Shown here one piece after another: positions 10,125-18,182 of a stretch of DNA of 64,000 nucleotides (positions are counted from its first letter, which is position 1; every line of letters starts with the position of its first letter). This stretch comes from Cyanobium sp. NS01 (GTDB lineage Bacteria > Cyanobacteriota > Cyanobacteriia > PCC-6307 > Cyanobiaceae). The stretch is taken from the NCBI RefSeq assembly GCF_014280235.1, contig NZ_CP047940.1, positions 1,612,001 through 1,676,000 on the forward strand, written 5' to 3'. Under the pieces are notes generated by a model. The model ran no database searches, was not told the DNA's origin, and saw only the letters and a list, made by a program, of their open reading frames with translations. The position numbers were made by a program, and so were the translations under genes.

Positions 10125-10156
10125 ATCCTAAAGGCTCCATCTGGCTGGAGAGTCAA
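10125..10156 (-). promoter_or_regulatory. MerR-type promoter/operator of DUF411-oxidase operon
   Basis: On the minus strand TTGACT (10156-10151), a 20-base spacer and TAGGAT (10130-10125). The spacer carries the dyad CTCCA-N6-TGGAG (10135-10150). Spacing, -35 box and the CTCCAG half-site match the sites at 5322 and 10983. Confidence 0.75.
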
Positions 10157-10222
10157 GGGATGACTGATCTGTGGCCTGCAAGCAGAGCCACTCCTTTGCG
10201 GGCGCCCGGCTGCCTGGAGGGC

Positions 10223-10960
10223 TCAGAGGGCAAAGAGCCTGTCGTATTTGTAGTACTCCGGTTTGCGCAAGCCCTCCAACGCCAGCATCCGCCGCAGCTC
10301 GATGATCTCGGCCCTCTGGGCCACGATCACCTCCCGCGCGAAGCGCCGGATGGTGGGGTTGGTGCTCTTGGCCCGGGCATCGTGGGCCATCATCAACGCC
10401 CCCGCGTGGTGCTCGATCATGCCCTCAAGGAACCAGACCACCCGGTTCTCCTTTGTGGGTCCGTCGCCCATCATCCGCATGCCGTCGATCTGGGACTGGC
10501 TCATGCGGGTCAGGCCCGCGAGGCTGTTTGGATCGCCGCCGCTCGCCAGCGTCACTGGATAAACGGGGGCCTGGGGATACCAGGCCTTGCGCCACAGCCC
10601 CATCGCCCGGATCTCTTTGGCCTGATCCCTCCAGATTGAATTTCCGAGCGCCCCAACACCGGGTTGGCCGATCCCGAAGACGAACTCGCTCATGCGCAGG
10701 GCCCCCGTGTGGTGCTGCACCATGCCGTCGATGAAGCGCAGGTCGTAGGTGGAGCCAGCCGGGCCCACGTCATGAGCATGGGCGCCATGGGCAGGGGCGG
10801 ATCCAGCAGGGGCAGACATCCCAGGCATGTCCATCATCCCTGGCATGCCTTGGTGTCCTTCGTGATTCATGCCACCGGGCATCTGGGCCAGGGCAGGAAC
10901 TGCCACGGTGAGGGCAGAGGCGAGACCGATCAAGGTTGGCGTGAAGCGGGAAGGGCGCAT
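10223..10960 (-). CDS. Secreted DUF305 protein, Met/His-rich N-terminus
   Basis: A 245-residue DUF305 protein. A cleavable signal peptide is visible (LIGLASALTVAVPALA), followed by a Met/His/Gly-rich stretch (MPGGMNHEGHQGMPGMMDMP, then AHGAHAHD) that could bind copper. Two ferritin-like halves follow, each with an HH signature: GMVQHHTGALRMSEF and GMIEHHAGALMMAHD. It is probably a periplasmic copper-binding protein, the second of this family in the cluster. The ATG at 10960 sits 16 bases after the predicted start of a MerR-type promoter, which fixes the N-terminus. It is transcribed alone, with a 127-base gap to the DUF411 promoter. Confidence 0.87.
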   Translation of the reverse strand: MRPSRFTPTLIGLASALTVAVPALAQMPGGMNHEGHQGMPGMMDMPGMSAPAGSAPAHGAHAHDVGPAGSTYDLRFIDGMVQHHTGALRMSEFVFGIGQPGVGALGNSIWRDQAKEIRAMGLWRKAWYPQAPVYPVTLASGGDPNSLAGLTRMSQSQIDGMRMMGDGPTKENRVVWFLEGMIEHHAGALMMAHDARAKSTNPTIRRFAREVIVAQRAEIIELRRMLALEGLRKPEYYKYDRLFAL

Positions 10961-10982
10961 GGCGGCAGGTTGAGGCCACCTC

Positions 10983-11014
10983 ACCGTATAGTCTCCTGTG
11001 GTCTGGAGAGTCAA
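10983..11014 (-). promoter_or_regulatory. MerR-type promoter/operator of DUF305
   Basis: On the minus strand TTGACT (11014-11009), a 20-base spacer and TACGGT (10988-10983). The spacer holds an imperfect dyad, CTCCAGACCACAGGAG. It is the same architecture as the sites at 5322 and 10125, so one regulator probably serves all three. Confidence 0.75.
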
Positions 11015-11063
11015 GGGCAAGGGCGCAGCAAATCCGCGCCGGCCGATGCCGGTCCTCCAAGAC

Positions 11064-11378
11064 TTGACTCTCCCCTCAAGCGCCAACAAGTGCTGGGCGT
11101 GGGTGGGCCAGTCCTTCGATCCCGATCGCATTGAAATCCGTGTTGTCCTCGAAAGCACGGAAGACTGGTTGATCATCAATGACGATGTCATGGATTACCC
11201 CATCCATCTGCACCTCAATCCCTTCCAGGTGACCACCCGTGTTGGCCGCGCCGAATCCCAGCGCCACTGAAATGACAAGGTGCTGGTGCGCTCGGGAGAG
11301 GGGAGGTGCGCCTTCGGCTGAGCGTTCTCGATTTCGCAGGTCGCACTGTTTCCAACTGCCACAACCTCGATCACATTG
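11064..11378 (+). pseudogene. Relic of a multicopper oxidase C-terminus
   Basis: In one frame FDPDRIEIRVVLESTEDW continues into LIINDDVMDYPIHLHLNPFQV and stops at 11268-11270. In another frame VLDFAGRTVSNCHNLDHID follows (about 11320-11380). Together these are the last two copper motifs of a multicopper oxidase: MDHPFHVHINPFQ has decayed to MDYPIHLHLNPFQ, and FAGRTVYHCHILDHEE to FAGRTVSNCHNLDHID. The wording closely parallels the intact oxidase at 8010-9521, so this is probably a worn, duplicated or replaced copy. A TTGACTCTCC stretch at 11064, like the copper operators but without the second half, lies at its front. The rest of the gene is missing. Confidence 0.7.
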
Positions 11379-11786
11379 ATGCGCCACGTCCTAACCCTGT
11401 TGCTGACCTGTTGGCTTGCAGCTCCTTCGTTGGCGGCTGAATTAGAGGCCTGTCGGAACCTGCTGGAGCAACGCAATGCCCTGGCCGAGCAGGCCATCAA
11501 GGCCGAAATCGCCCTGGTTCGAACCATCCGTGAACGGATCTGCCCGGTCCTCAGCCAGCAGGCCGATGGGGCCAATGCCAACGACCGCAACGAGCGGACC
11601 ATCGACTACCAGGCCCTGCTCGACTGCCGCCACAAGGCGGAAGAACAGCTGCTACGCAGCCAGCGGGTTCTCTACGTCAACCGCAGGCAGTTCAGGTTCT
11701 ACACGGCGGCTGGAGCCGAGCTGGCCCGGCAAGCCGATGGGCTGGATCAGCTGTTGCAGGATCGAGAGTGCTCCCAGCTGCGTTGA
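11379..11786 (+). CDS. Hypothetical secreted protein
   Basis: A 135-residue protein with a clear signal peptide (MRHVLTLLLTCWLAAPSLAA) and a mature part that is helical and charged, with four Cys residues (EACRNLL, RERICPVL, LLDCRHKAEE, DRECSQLR) that could make two disulfides. It is predicted to be periplasmic. I start at ATG 11379, since the in-frame TTG just before it has no support. It lies between the oxidase relic and the Zn/Cd-type ATPase promoter, with stop and promoter only 36 bases apart. No family recognised; a metal-stress link is suggested only by location. Confidence 0.65.
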   Translation: MRHVLTLLLTCWLAAPSLAAELEACRNLLEQRNALAEQAIKAEIALVRTIRERICPVLSQQADGANANDRNERTIDYQALLDCRHKAEEQLLRSQRVLYVNRRQFRFYTAAGAELARQADGLDQLLQDRECSQLR

Positions 11787-11822
11787 TCAACAACCTGCGG
11801 AAACACGGACCCACCCAGACCC

Positions 11823-11853
11823 TTGACCCTGAAGTGACTACAGGCTGTTTGCT
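11823..11853 (+). promoter_or_regulatory. ZntR/CadR-type promoter of the Zn/Cd ATPase
   Basis: TTGACC, a 19-base spacer and TTTGCT. The spacer has the dyad CCTG-N9-CAGG (CCTGAAGTGACTACAGG), close to operators bound by Zn/Cd/Pb-responsive MerR proteins. It shares CCTTGACCCTGAAG with the site at 14580. Confidence 0.7.
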
Positions 11854-11873
11854 GGGGTCTGGATGACAGGACC

Positions 11874-14081
11874 ATGGCGGAACATTGCTGCAACAGCGGA
11901 ACCAGCGGACAGAAGACCGGAGCCACCACGGAACCGGAGCCGGCAAGCGGCAGAGAAACGCTGTTTCGGATCAGCGCCATGGATTGCGCCACCGAGGAAA
12001 CCGAGATCCGCCATGCCCTTTCAGGTCTCGACGGCATCCGCAGCCTGAGGTTCCTACTGGCCGAGCGCATGCTGGCGATCGATGCGGATGCAGCCGCGCT
12101 CAACTCCGCCCTTGCGGCGATCCGCCGTTTGGGATTCAATCCGGAGCCGATCAGCGCCGATCACCGGCCGTCCGCCGCCCAGACCCGCGCCGAACGGCGC
12201 CTTGAACGAATCCGCCTGGGGGGTTCCCTGGCATTGGCGCTCACGGCGGAGCTGCTGCATCTGGTCGTTCCCGCCTACCCGGGCCATGAACTGGTGGAGA
12301 TCGGGATCGCCCTCGCCGCGATCGCCCTGGCAGGCTTCTCCGTGTTTCGCAAGGGCCTCGCGGCCCTGCGCCAGGGCCGGCTGAACATCAATGCGCTGAT
12401 GAGCGTGGCGGTCACGGGCGCCTTTCTGATCGGCCGCTTCCCCGAGGCCGCCATGGTGATGGCGCTCTATGCCGTGGCTGAGGCGATCGAAGCGCGGGCC
12501 GTGGAGCGGGCCCGCCAGGCGATCACCAGCCTGATGGCCCTGGCCCCCGATGAGGCGGAGATTCGCCAGAGCGATGGCCGCTGGCAAAGAGTTTCCGCCA
12601 GTGCTGTGGCCATCGGAGATGTGGTGCGCGTTCGCCCGGGCGAGCGCCTGCCGCTCGATGGCACGGTGCTCCGCGGCGAGAGTGCGATCAACCAGGCCCC
12701 GATCACCGGCGAAAGCCTGCCGGTCGACAAAGGCCCAGGCGATGCGGTGTTTGCGGGCACCATCAACCAGGGCGGCGCCCTGGACATCCAGGTCACGGAG
12801 CCGGCTTCGCTCAGCACCCTGGCGCGCATCATCCAGGCCGTGGAGGAAGCCCAGGCCTCCCGTGCTCCGATCCAGCGCTTCGTCGATCGCTTCGCGGCCC
12901 GCTACACCCCGGCGGTGTTCGTGGTGGCCCTGGCCGTTGCCCTGCTGGCGCCGCCCTTGCTCGGATTCACGCCGCTTCAGGCGATCTACAAGGCGCTGGT
13001 GCTGCTGGTGATCGCCTGCCCCTGTGCGCTGGTGATCGCTACACCGGTCACGGTGGTGAGCGGCCTGGCCACCGCCGCCCGCCGCGGCATCATCATCAAA
13101 GGCGGCCTCTATATCGAGGAGGCCCGCAAGATCAAGGTGCTGGCCCTCGACAAGACCGGAACGATCACCCTGGGCCAGCCCAAGCTGGTGGCCTTCTCCT
13201 CACGGCGAGAAGGGGCGGACGCTGGCGCTCTGAAACAGCTGGCCAGCAGCCTGGCGGAGCGCTCCGACCATCCGGTGTCGCGGGCGGTGGCCGCCGGCCT
13301 TGATGGCGAGCGGCTGGCTGTGGAGGCCTTCGAGGCCCTGCCGGGGCGCGGGGTGCGGGGCGTGATTGCGGGGCGGCCACTGATGCTGGCCAATCACCGC
13401 TGGATCGAGGAGCTGGGGCTTTGCTCCAGCGACCTGGAAGCATCGATGCAGGTTCACGAGCGCCAGGGCCATTCGCTCAGCCTGCTGGCCGATGACAGCG
13501 GCGTGCTCGCCCTGATCGCCGTCGCCGACACCGTTCGGCCCAGCTCGGCGACGGCCATGGAGGCCCTGCGGTCCCTAGGCGTCACTCCAGTGATGCTCAC
13601 GGGTGACAACGCAGCCACCGCCTCTGCGATTGCGGCCGTGGCCGGCATCGAGCAGGTGAAGAGCAACCTGCTGCCCCAGGAGAAGCTCGAGGCGGTGGCC
13701 GATCTGCAGGCCCGCTACGGATTCGCGGCCATGGCCGGCGATGGCATCAACGACGCCCCGGCCCTGGCCCAGGCGGACATCGGCTTTGCGATGGGGGCAG
13801 CCGGCACCCACATCGCCATCGAAGCCGCCGATGTGGTGATCATGAACGACGATCTGATGCGCGTACCGGAAACGATCGCCCTCTCTCGCCGCACCTTTCG
13901 CATCCTGCGCCAGAACATCGCGCTGGCGTTGGGAATCAAGGCCCTGTTTCTGGTGCTCACCGTGGCCGGAAATGCCACCATGTGGATGGCGGTCTTCGCG
14001 GACATGGGCACCAGCTTGATCGTGATCGCCAATGGCCTGCGGCTGCTACGCACTCCCACGCTTGGCAAGATCAAGGGCTGA
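11874..14081 (+). CDS. zntA: Zn/Cd/Pb P1B-type ATPase
   Basis: A 735-residue P-type ATPase. The N-terminus has a Cys pair (EHCCNSG) and an HMA-like domain with the MDCATEE variant (Cys38), a form seen in Zn/Cd pumps. TGES lies at about 278, CPC at 382-384, DKTGT at 426, the HP motif in RSDHPVSRA, and GDGINDAP near the C-terminal third. The last helices carry NATMWMAVFADMGTSLIVIANGLRL, whose Asp in DMGTS is the P1B-2 (Zn, Cd, Pb) signature in place of the Cu-type motif. It should export divalent soft metals. It stands under a CadR/ZntR-like promoter and precedes a MerR gene on the opposite strand. The gene symbol is by family; zntA and cadA cannot be separated. Confidence 0.88.
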   Translation: MAEHCCNSGTSGQKTGATTEPEPASGRETLFRISAMDCATEETEIRHALSGLDGIRSLRFLLAERMLAIDADAAALNSALAAIRRLGFNPEPISADHRPSAAQTRAERRLERIRLGGSLALALTAELLHLVVPAYPGHELVEIGIALAAIALAGFSVFRKGLAALRQGRLNINALMSVAVTGAFLIGRFPEAAMVMALYAVAEAIEARAVERARQAITSLMALAPDEAEIRQSDGRWQRVSASAVAIGDVVRVRPGERLPLDGTVLRGESAINQAPITGESLPVDKGPGDAVFAGTINQGGALDIQVTEPASLSTLARIIQAVEEAQASRAPIQRFVDRFAARYTPAVFVVALAVALLAPPLLGFTPLQAIYKALVLLVIACPCALVIATPVTVVSGLATAARRGIIIKGGLYIEEARKIKVLALDKTGTITLGQPKLVAFSSRREGADAGALKQLASSLAERSDHPVSRAVAAGLDGERLAVEAFEALPGRGVRGVIAGRPLMLANHRWIEELGLCSSDLEASMQVHERQGHSLSLLADDSGVLALIAVADTVRPSSATAMEALRSLGVTPVMLTGDNAATASAIAAVAGIEQVKSNLLPQEKLEAVADLQARYGFAAMAGDGINDAPALAQADIGFAMGAAGTHIAIEAADVVIMNDDLMRVPETIALSRRTFRILRQNIALALGIKALFLVLTVAGNATMWMAVFADMGTSLIVIANGLRLLRTPTLGKIKG

Positions 14082-14097
14082 GCCTGGTCGGAAATGG

Positions 14098-14514
14098 TCA
14101 GATCTGAGCCTTGTCGATTCCAGCCGAACGGTTCAATTCCATGAGGATGCCACAGGTCTTCACCTCATCCGGTTGCTGACAAAGCTCTCTGAGCTGCCGT
14201 AGCTGATCCTGGAGTTTGTGCAACTCATTCACGCGGGCATCGACCTCGGCGATCTTCTCGTCCAGCAGGGCATTCACCGTCAGACAGCTTCCGGACGGTG
14301 TGTCGAGCACCTTGATCAGGATGCGGACCTCCTCCAGGCTCATGTCAAGGCTGCGGCAGTAGCGGATGAAGCGCAACTGCTCCACATGCCGCGGCGAATA
14401 GAGGCGATAGTTGCCATCCGTGCGCTGTGGCAGCGGCAGCAAGTGCTCGCGTTCGTAATAGCGGATGGTTTCGATCTTGACCCCGGTGGACCGTGCCAAC
14501 TCGCCGATCTGCAT
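14098..14514 (-). CDS. MerR family regulator, CadR/PbrR/ZntR type
   Basis: A 138-residue MerR regulator starting MQIGELARSTGVKIETIRYYE, with AAGGGGA just upstream. It has the winged helix (YYEREHLLPLP, GNYRLYSPRHVEQL), the dimer helix and a metal-binding loop with Cys in SGSCLTVN, LCQQPDEVK and KTCGIL. Three spaced Cys residues of this kind are typical of Cd/Pb/Zn sensors of the CadR/PbrR group. It lies convergent to the Zn/Cd ATPase gene (16 bases between stops) and divergent from the VKOR gene. I infer that it controls the two CCTGAAG-type operators at 11823 and 14580. Confidence 0.87.
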   Translation of the reverse strand: MQIGELARSTGVKIETIRYYEREHLLPLPQRTDGNYRLYSPRHVEQLRFIRYCRSLDMSLEEVRILIKVLDTPSGSCLTVNALLDEKIAEVDARVNELHKLQDQLRQLRELCQQPDEVKTCGILMELNRSAGIDKAQI

Positions 14515-14579
14515 GGATTCATCCCCTTGGGTAGGTGGCAAGTCGGGCGGACAAGCCTCCCTGGCGCAACGCTAGGCCC

Positions 14580-14610
14580 TTGACCCTGAAGCCACTTCAG
14601 GCTTTTCAAT
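14580..14610 (+). promoter_or_regulatory. Second CadR/ZntR-type promoter, before the VKOR gene
   Basis: TTGACC (14580-14585), a 19-base spacer and TTCAAT (14605-14610). The spacer has a perfect dyad, CCTGAAG-CCA-CTTCAGG (14585-14601). The -10 box overlaps the first possible ATG of the VKOR gene at 14609, which argues for a later start codon. Confidence 0.7.
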
Positions 14611-14638
14611 GGCCGTATCTCAGCCGTTCTCTCCCCCT

Positions 14639-15562
14639 GTGAGCAGCGCTACGCGAACCAAACCTCTCTCCAGCCGTCGATCTAGCCAGGAGCCAGGCCG
14701 GCCCTGGGTGCGGCTCACCATGGCCGTGCTCGCCACGATCGGCATAATCGACACCGGCTCGATCACCGCCAAGCGCTGGGGTTGGATCGGCAGCCTCTCC
14801 TGTCCGGGCGGCAGCGATGGCTGCGACAAGGTGCTCGGCAGCGCCTGGGGCACGCTGCTGGGCCAGCCGCTTTCTCTGTTTGGATGCCTGGCCTACACCA
14901 CGGTGCTCCTGCTGGCCCTGATGCCGTTGCTGCGAGGAGGTCTGCGGGCCCCAGCCTCGGAGGGCAATCGCTGGGCTCTGTTCCTCGTCAGCTGCGGCAT
15001 GGCCGTCTTCAGCCTGGTGCTGATGGGGCTCCTGGTCTTCGAGATCAAGGCCTTCTGCACCTTCTGTGTGGTGTCGGCCGCCCTCAGCCTCGCGCTGTTC
15101 CTGTTGAGCCTTGTTGGAGGTGGCTGGATCGACCGCAGCCAACTGATCTTTCGCGGAGTGATGACAGTCCTCCTTGTTGGTCTGCTGGGGCTGGGCTGGG
15201 CAGCATCGGCGGACCAGCCTGTCGCTCAAAGCGGACGGGCGGCTCCAGCTGTCATCAGCGCCAGTTCGCCGGCCAAGATTGCCCTGGCGGAGCATCTGAG
15301 CAGCGTCGGCGCCCGGGTGTTCACGGCGTACTGGTGCCCCCACTGCCATGACCAGAAGGAGGCCTTCGGCAAGGAGGCCGCCGCCAAGCTCCAGGTGATC
15401 GAATGCGCCGAAGACGGCGCCAACAGCCAGGCGCAGCTGTGCAAGCAGCAGGGGGTTCAGGGCTATCCCAGCTGGCAGATCAAGGGCGTCGTGGATTCGG
15501 GCGTCAAGCCACTGAACACCCTCGCTGATCTCAGTGGCTACACCGGTCCGCGTGACTTCTGA
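14639..15562 (+). CDS. VKOR-thioredoxin fusion, disulfide-forming
   Basis: A membrane oxidoreductase of about 307 residues. The vitamin K epoxide reductase domain has about four to five TM helices, the outer Cys pair in SLSCPGGSDGCDKVLGS and the active-site CTFC. A C-terminal thioredoxin-like domain has YWCPHCHDQKEAFG plus further Cys residues (IECAEDG, LCKQQGVQGYP with the cis-Pro). Such fusions oxidise thiols of exported proteins in cyanobacteria. The ATG at 14609 overlaps the predicted -10 box, so I moved the start to the GTG at 14639; GTG 14708 or ATG 14720 are also possible. Control by a Zn/Cd-type MerR promoter is the notable feature. Confidence 0.85.
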   Translation: MSSATRTKPLSSRRSSQEPGRPWVRLTMAVLATIGIIDTGSITAKRWGWIGSLSCPGGSDGCDKVLGSAWGTLLGQPLSLFGCLAYTTVLLLALMPLLRGGLRAPASEGNRWALFLVSCGMAVFSLVLMGLLVFEIKAFCTFCVVSAALSLALFLLSLVGGGWIDRSQLIFRGVMTVLLVGLLGLGWAASADQPVAQSGRAAPAVISASSPAKIALAEHLSSVGARVFTAYWCPHCHDQKEAFGKEAAAKLQVIECAEDGANSQAQLCKQQGVQGYPSWQIKGVVDSGVKPLNTLADLSGYTGPRDF

Positions 15563-15603
15563 GCAGGCCGTGATCCCTTCCCCAGGGCGGGGTCAGCCCA
15601 GCC

Positions 15604-16974
15604 ATGCCCCAGCAGGATCGCCGCCACCCTCGCCTTACCCTCCAACTCCGCTGGCGTCGCTTCATGCCTGATGCACCGCTCGGCACGGCCGCGCGCACCA
15701 ATGCCCAGACGGTGGAGGTGCCTGCAGGCCTGGGCATGCTGCGCACCTTCATGCGGGTGCTGGGCCCCGGCTACCTGGTGGCCGTGGGCTACATGGATCC
15801 GGGCAACTGGGCCACCGATCTTGCGGCGGGCTCCCAGTTCGGCTACCGCCTGCTCTGGGTGATCGGGCTCTCCAGCCTGATGGCGATGGTGCTCCAGTCG
15901 CTCTGCTGCCGGCTGGGCATCGCCACAAGGCTGGACCTGGCCCAGGCCTGCAGCCGTCTGCTGCCGCGGTTCTGGCGAATCCCCCTCTGGTTGCTGGCCG
16001 AAGTGGCGATCATTGCCTGCGACCTGGCCGAGCTGGTGGGCAGCGCCATTGCCCTGCAGCTGCTTTTCGGTCTTCCATTGCCCTGGGGGGTGGGCCTCAC
16101 GGCCGCCGACACCCTGTTGCTGCTGGCGCTGCAGCGCTTCGGGATCCGGCGGCTGGAGGCCCTGGTGATCGCCCTGGTCGCCCTGGTCGGGGGTTGCTTC
16201 GCGGTGGAAATGTTCTTGCTGCAGCCCAACTGGAGCCAGGTGGGCCAGGGCTTCCTTCCCCAGGCCGCCAGCCTCAGGGACGGGCAGCAGCTGTTTCTGG
16301 CGGCCGGCATTCTCGGTGCCACGGTGATGCCCCACAACCTCTATCTCCATTCCTCGCTGGTGCAGACCCGCCACTGGAGCGCGGCGAAGGGAGCAACGCG
16401 CAGGGCACTCGCCTTCAGCACCTGGGACACCCTGATCGCCCTCAGTCTGGCCTTTCTGATCAATGTCTCGATCCTGGTGCTGGCCGCCGGCAGCTTCTAC
16501 GGACGGCTACCGCAGCCGGTCACGGATCTGAGCGAGGCCTACCGGCTGCTGACGCCGATGCTGGGCACGTCGCTCGCCAGCGTGCTGTTCGGCGTGGCCC
16601 TGCTGGCGGCGGGCCAGAGCTCGACGCTCACCGCCACCATGGCCGGCCAGATCGTGATGGAGGGGTTCCTGCAGATCCGTCTGCCGGACTGGAAGCGGCG
16701 GCTGCTCACCCGCGGTCTCGCGCTGATCCCGGCGATGGCCACAGTGATCCTGTTCGGTGAACGGGCCACAACAAATCTGCTGGTGCTGAGCCAGGTGGTG
16801 CTGTCTCTGCAGTTGCCCTTCGCGGTGATCCCGCTGGTGTGGTTCTGCGGCCGCCGGGGCCTGATGGGCGATCTGAAAGCACCGCTCTGGCTCCAGGCCG
16901 CGGGCTGGATCTGCGCCAGCGTGATTGTGCTGATCAACCTCTCGATGCTGAGCGCGGTGTTGCGGGGCGTCTGA
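15604..16974 (+). CDS. mntH: NRAMP family Mn(II)/divalent metal transporter
   Basis: A 456-residue NRAMP transporter with about eleven TM helices. The metal-binding motifs are clear: DPGN (about 65-68, in GYMDPGNWATD) in helix 1 and MPHN (about 242-245, in GATVMPHNLYLHSS) in helix 6. It imports Mn(II) or Fe(II) with protons. An internal start at 15664 (MPDAPLG) is possible, since the first 20 residues are basic and unconserved. It lies 41 bases after the VKOR gene on the same strand, so read-through from the Zn/Cd-type promoter is possible. The Mn exporter homologue at 17.5 kb runs the opposite way. Confidence 0.9.
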   Translation: MPQQDRRHPRLTLQLRWRRFMPDAPLGTAARTNAQTVEVPAGLGMLRTFMRVLGPGYLVAVGYMDPGNWATDLAAGSQFGYRLLWVIGLSSLMAMVLQSLCCRLGIATRLDLAQACSRLLPRFWRIPLWLLAEVAIIACDLAELVGSAIALQLLFGLPLPWGVGLTAADTLLLLALQRFGIRRLEALVIALVALVGGCFAVEMFLLQPNWSQVGQGFLPQAASLRDGQQLFLAAGILGATVMPHNLYLHSSLVQTRHWSAAKGATRRALAFSTWDTLIALSLAFLINVSILVLAAGSFYGRLPQPVTDLSEAYRLLTPMLGTSLASVLFGVALLAAGQSSTLTATMAGQIVMEGFLQIRLPDWKRRLLTRGLALIPAMATVILFGERATTNLLVLSQVVLSLQLPFAVIPLVWFCGRRGLMGDLKAPLWLQAAGWICASVIVLINLSMLSAVLRGV

Positions 16975-17113
16975 ACCGTTGACAAAAGCAGCCTCTCCTC
17001 AGACCCATGACGAGCAAAAAACACTGGGACACGATCTGAGCATCCAAGGCCACTGAGTCGTTGAGCTGATACCAGAGGCACCACGGTGACCAAGCGGCTG
17101 GATGCCTGGAGCC

Positions 17114-17275
17114 TCATACCACCACAAGCTGCAGCAAACCGCGCTCCAATCCCACGAGTGCGGAGACACCGATCAGGGGCAACACGCCCCAGGGGAAGCG
17201 CAGCAGCAGGGTCAGCGACATGAAGATCAGGAAGAGTGCAAGGGCATCGAGCTGGCCAGTGTTTTCCCCATTTGG
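17114..17275 (-). pseudogene. Possible C-terminal relic of a chromate transporter
   Basis: A short minus-strand frame, ENTGQLDALALFLIFMSLTL then LLRFPWGVLPLIGVSALVGL, ends at a TGA at 17116-17114. The Arg-Phe-Pro turn between two hydrophobic helices and the final Gly-Ala-Leu-Val-Gly-Leu pattern resemble the end of ChrA-type chromate transporters. There is no start and no upstream domain, so it would be a remnant. The match is by eye and weak. The rest of 16975-17496 shows no gene. Confidence 0.35.
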
Positions 17276-17496
17276 GCCTGCTCTGATGGCTGGTCAGCGC
17301 CACCAGGTCAGCGAGGTGCTGGACTTCTGGTTCGTTCAGAGCCGGCCGCGCCAGCCGTCGACAGCAGCATGTAGTGGCGCGGGGGGAGGCGAAGACCATT
17401 GGGGGAGAGAGGTTGACGGGAGGTGGTCAGGCGCCTTCTCACCGAGACGCCCCAAGGCGGCATCCCGCCAGCTCAGCCTGGGCCCTGCTGATCCGT

Positions 17497-18150
17497 TCAG
17501 CCCAGGGCCTGTTTGAACGCGAAGAGCCCAAAGGCGATGAACAGGCCACCGCTCAGCTGATAGAGCAACTCTTCGCTGATGCGACCTCCGATCCACTTGC
17601 CGGCCCCCACCGCCAGCCAAGTGACCAGGGCGTGGCCGACCAGGGTGCCCTCCAGCAGGCCCGCGAAGGTGAAGGCCGGTGCGGTGGCCAGAAAGATGGT
17701 GGTGAACTGGGTGCGATCGCCCAGCTCGGCGATGAACACCAGCACGAAGGCCTCCCAGATCACCGCCCAGGTGGTGCTGATGCGGCGCCGGCTCTCCGCC
17801 TCATCAATGCTCTGCTGGGCTTCCTGCTCCTCCTCGTCCGCCTCATTCGCCTCCATGCCCTGGGCGTCGACGAGCAGCTTGAGACCAAAACCGACGAACA
17901 GCGCCGCCGCCAGCCACGGCACCACCGTGGCGGGCAGCAGCTCCCGCAGGCCGTAGCCCAGACCCAGCGAGATCAGGGTGACGGCCGTGAGGGCTGCAAA
18001 GGCGCCGATGAAGACATCCCGGCCGCGGTGACGCGCCGCCAGGATCAGCGCCATTAAGAAGGTCTTGTCACCCAGTTCGGCCAGGGTGATGGCGGTGAAG
18101 CTTGCCCCAAAAGCTGCCACCGCTGGATCGGAAGGAAGAGGAGTGCTCAT
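17497..18150 (-). CDS. TMEM165/GDT1 (Mnx-type) Mn exporter homologue
   Basis: A 217-residue protein of the UPF0016 (TMEM165/GDT1) family. Both family signatures E-x-G-D-[KR]-[TS] are present: ELGDKT at 25-30 and ELGDRT at 142-147, each in a cluster of three TM helices joined by an acidic Glu-rich loop (about 97-122). Cyanobacterial members (Mnx) move Mn(II) or Ca(II) out of the cytoplasm into the thylakoid lumen or periplasm. It lies among metal genes near MntH, giving import and export of Mn in one neighbourhood. Translation ends 30 bases from the next minus-strand relic region; transcription appears independent. Confidence 0.88.
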   Translation of the reverse strand: MSTPLPSDPAVAAFGASFTAITLAELGDKTFLMALILAARHRGRDVFIGAFAALTAVTLISLGLGYGLRELLPATVVPWLAAALFVGFGLKLLVDAQGMEANEADEEEQEAQQSIDEAESRRRISTTWAVIWEAFVLVFIAELGDRTQFTTIFLATAPAFTFAGLLEGTLVGHALVTWLAVGAGKWIGGRISEELLYQLSGGLFIAFGLFAFKQALG

Positions 18151-18182
18151 CGCCGCAGGTTGCGCCGCAGCTCATGAAGAAG

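Noticed and set aside
16539-17399. A 286-codon minus-strand frame opposite the end of mntH
   Set aside because: It mixes the shadow of mntH with unrelated intergenic sequence and has no domain.
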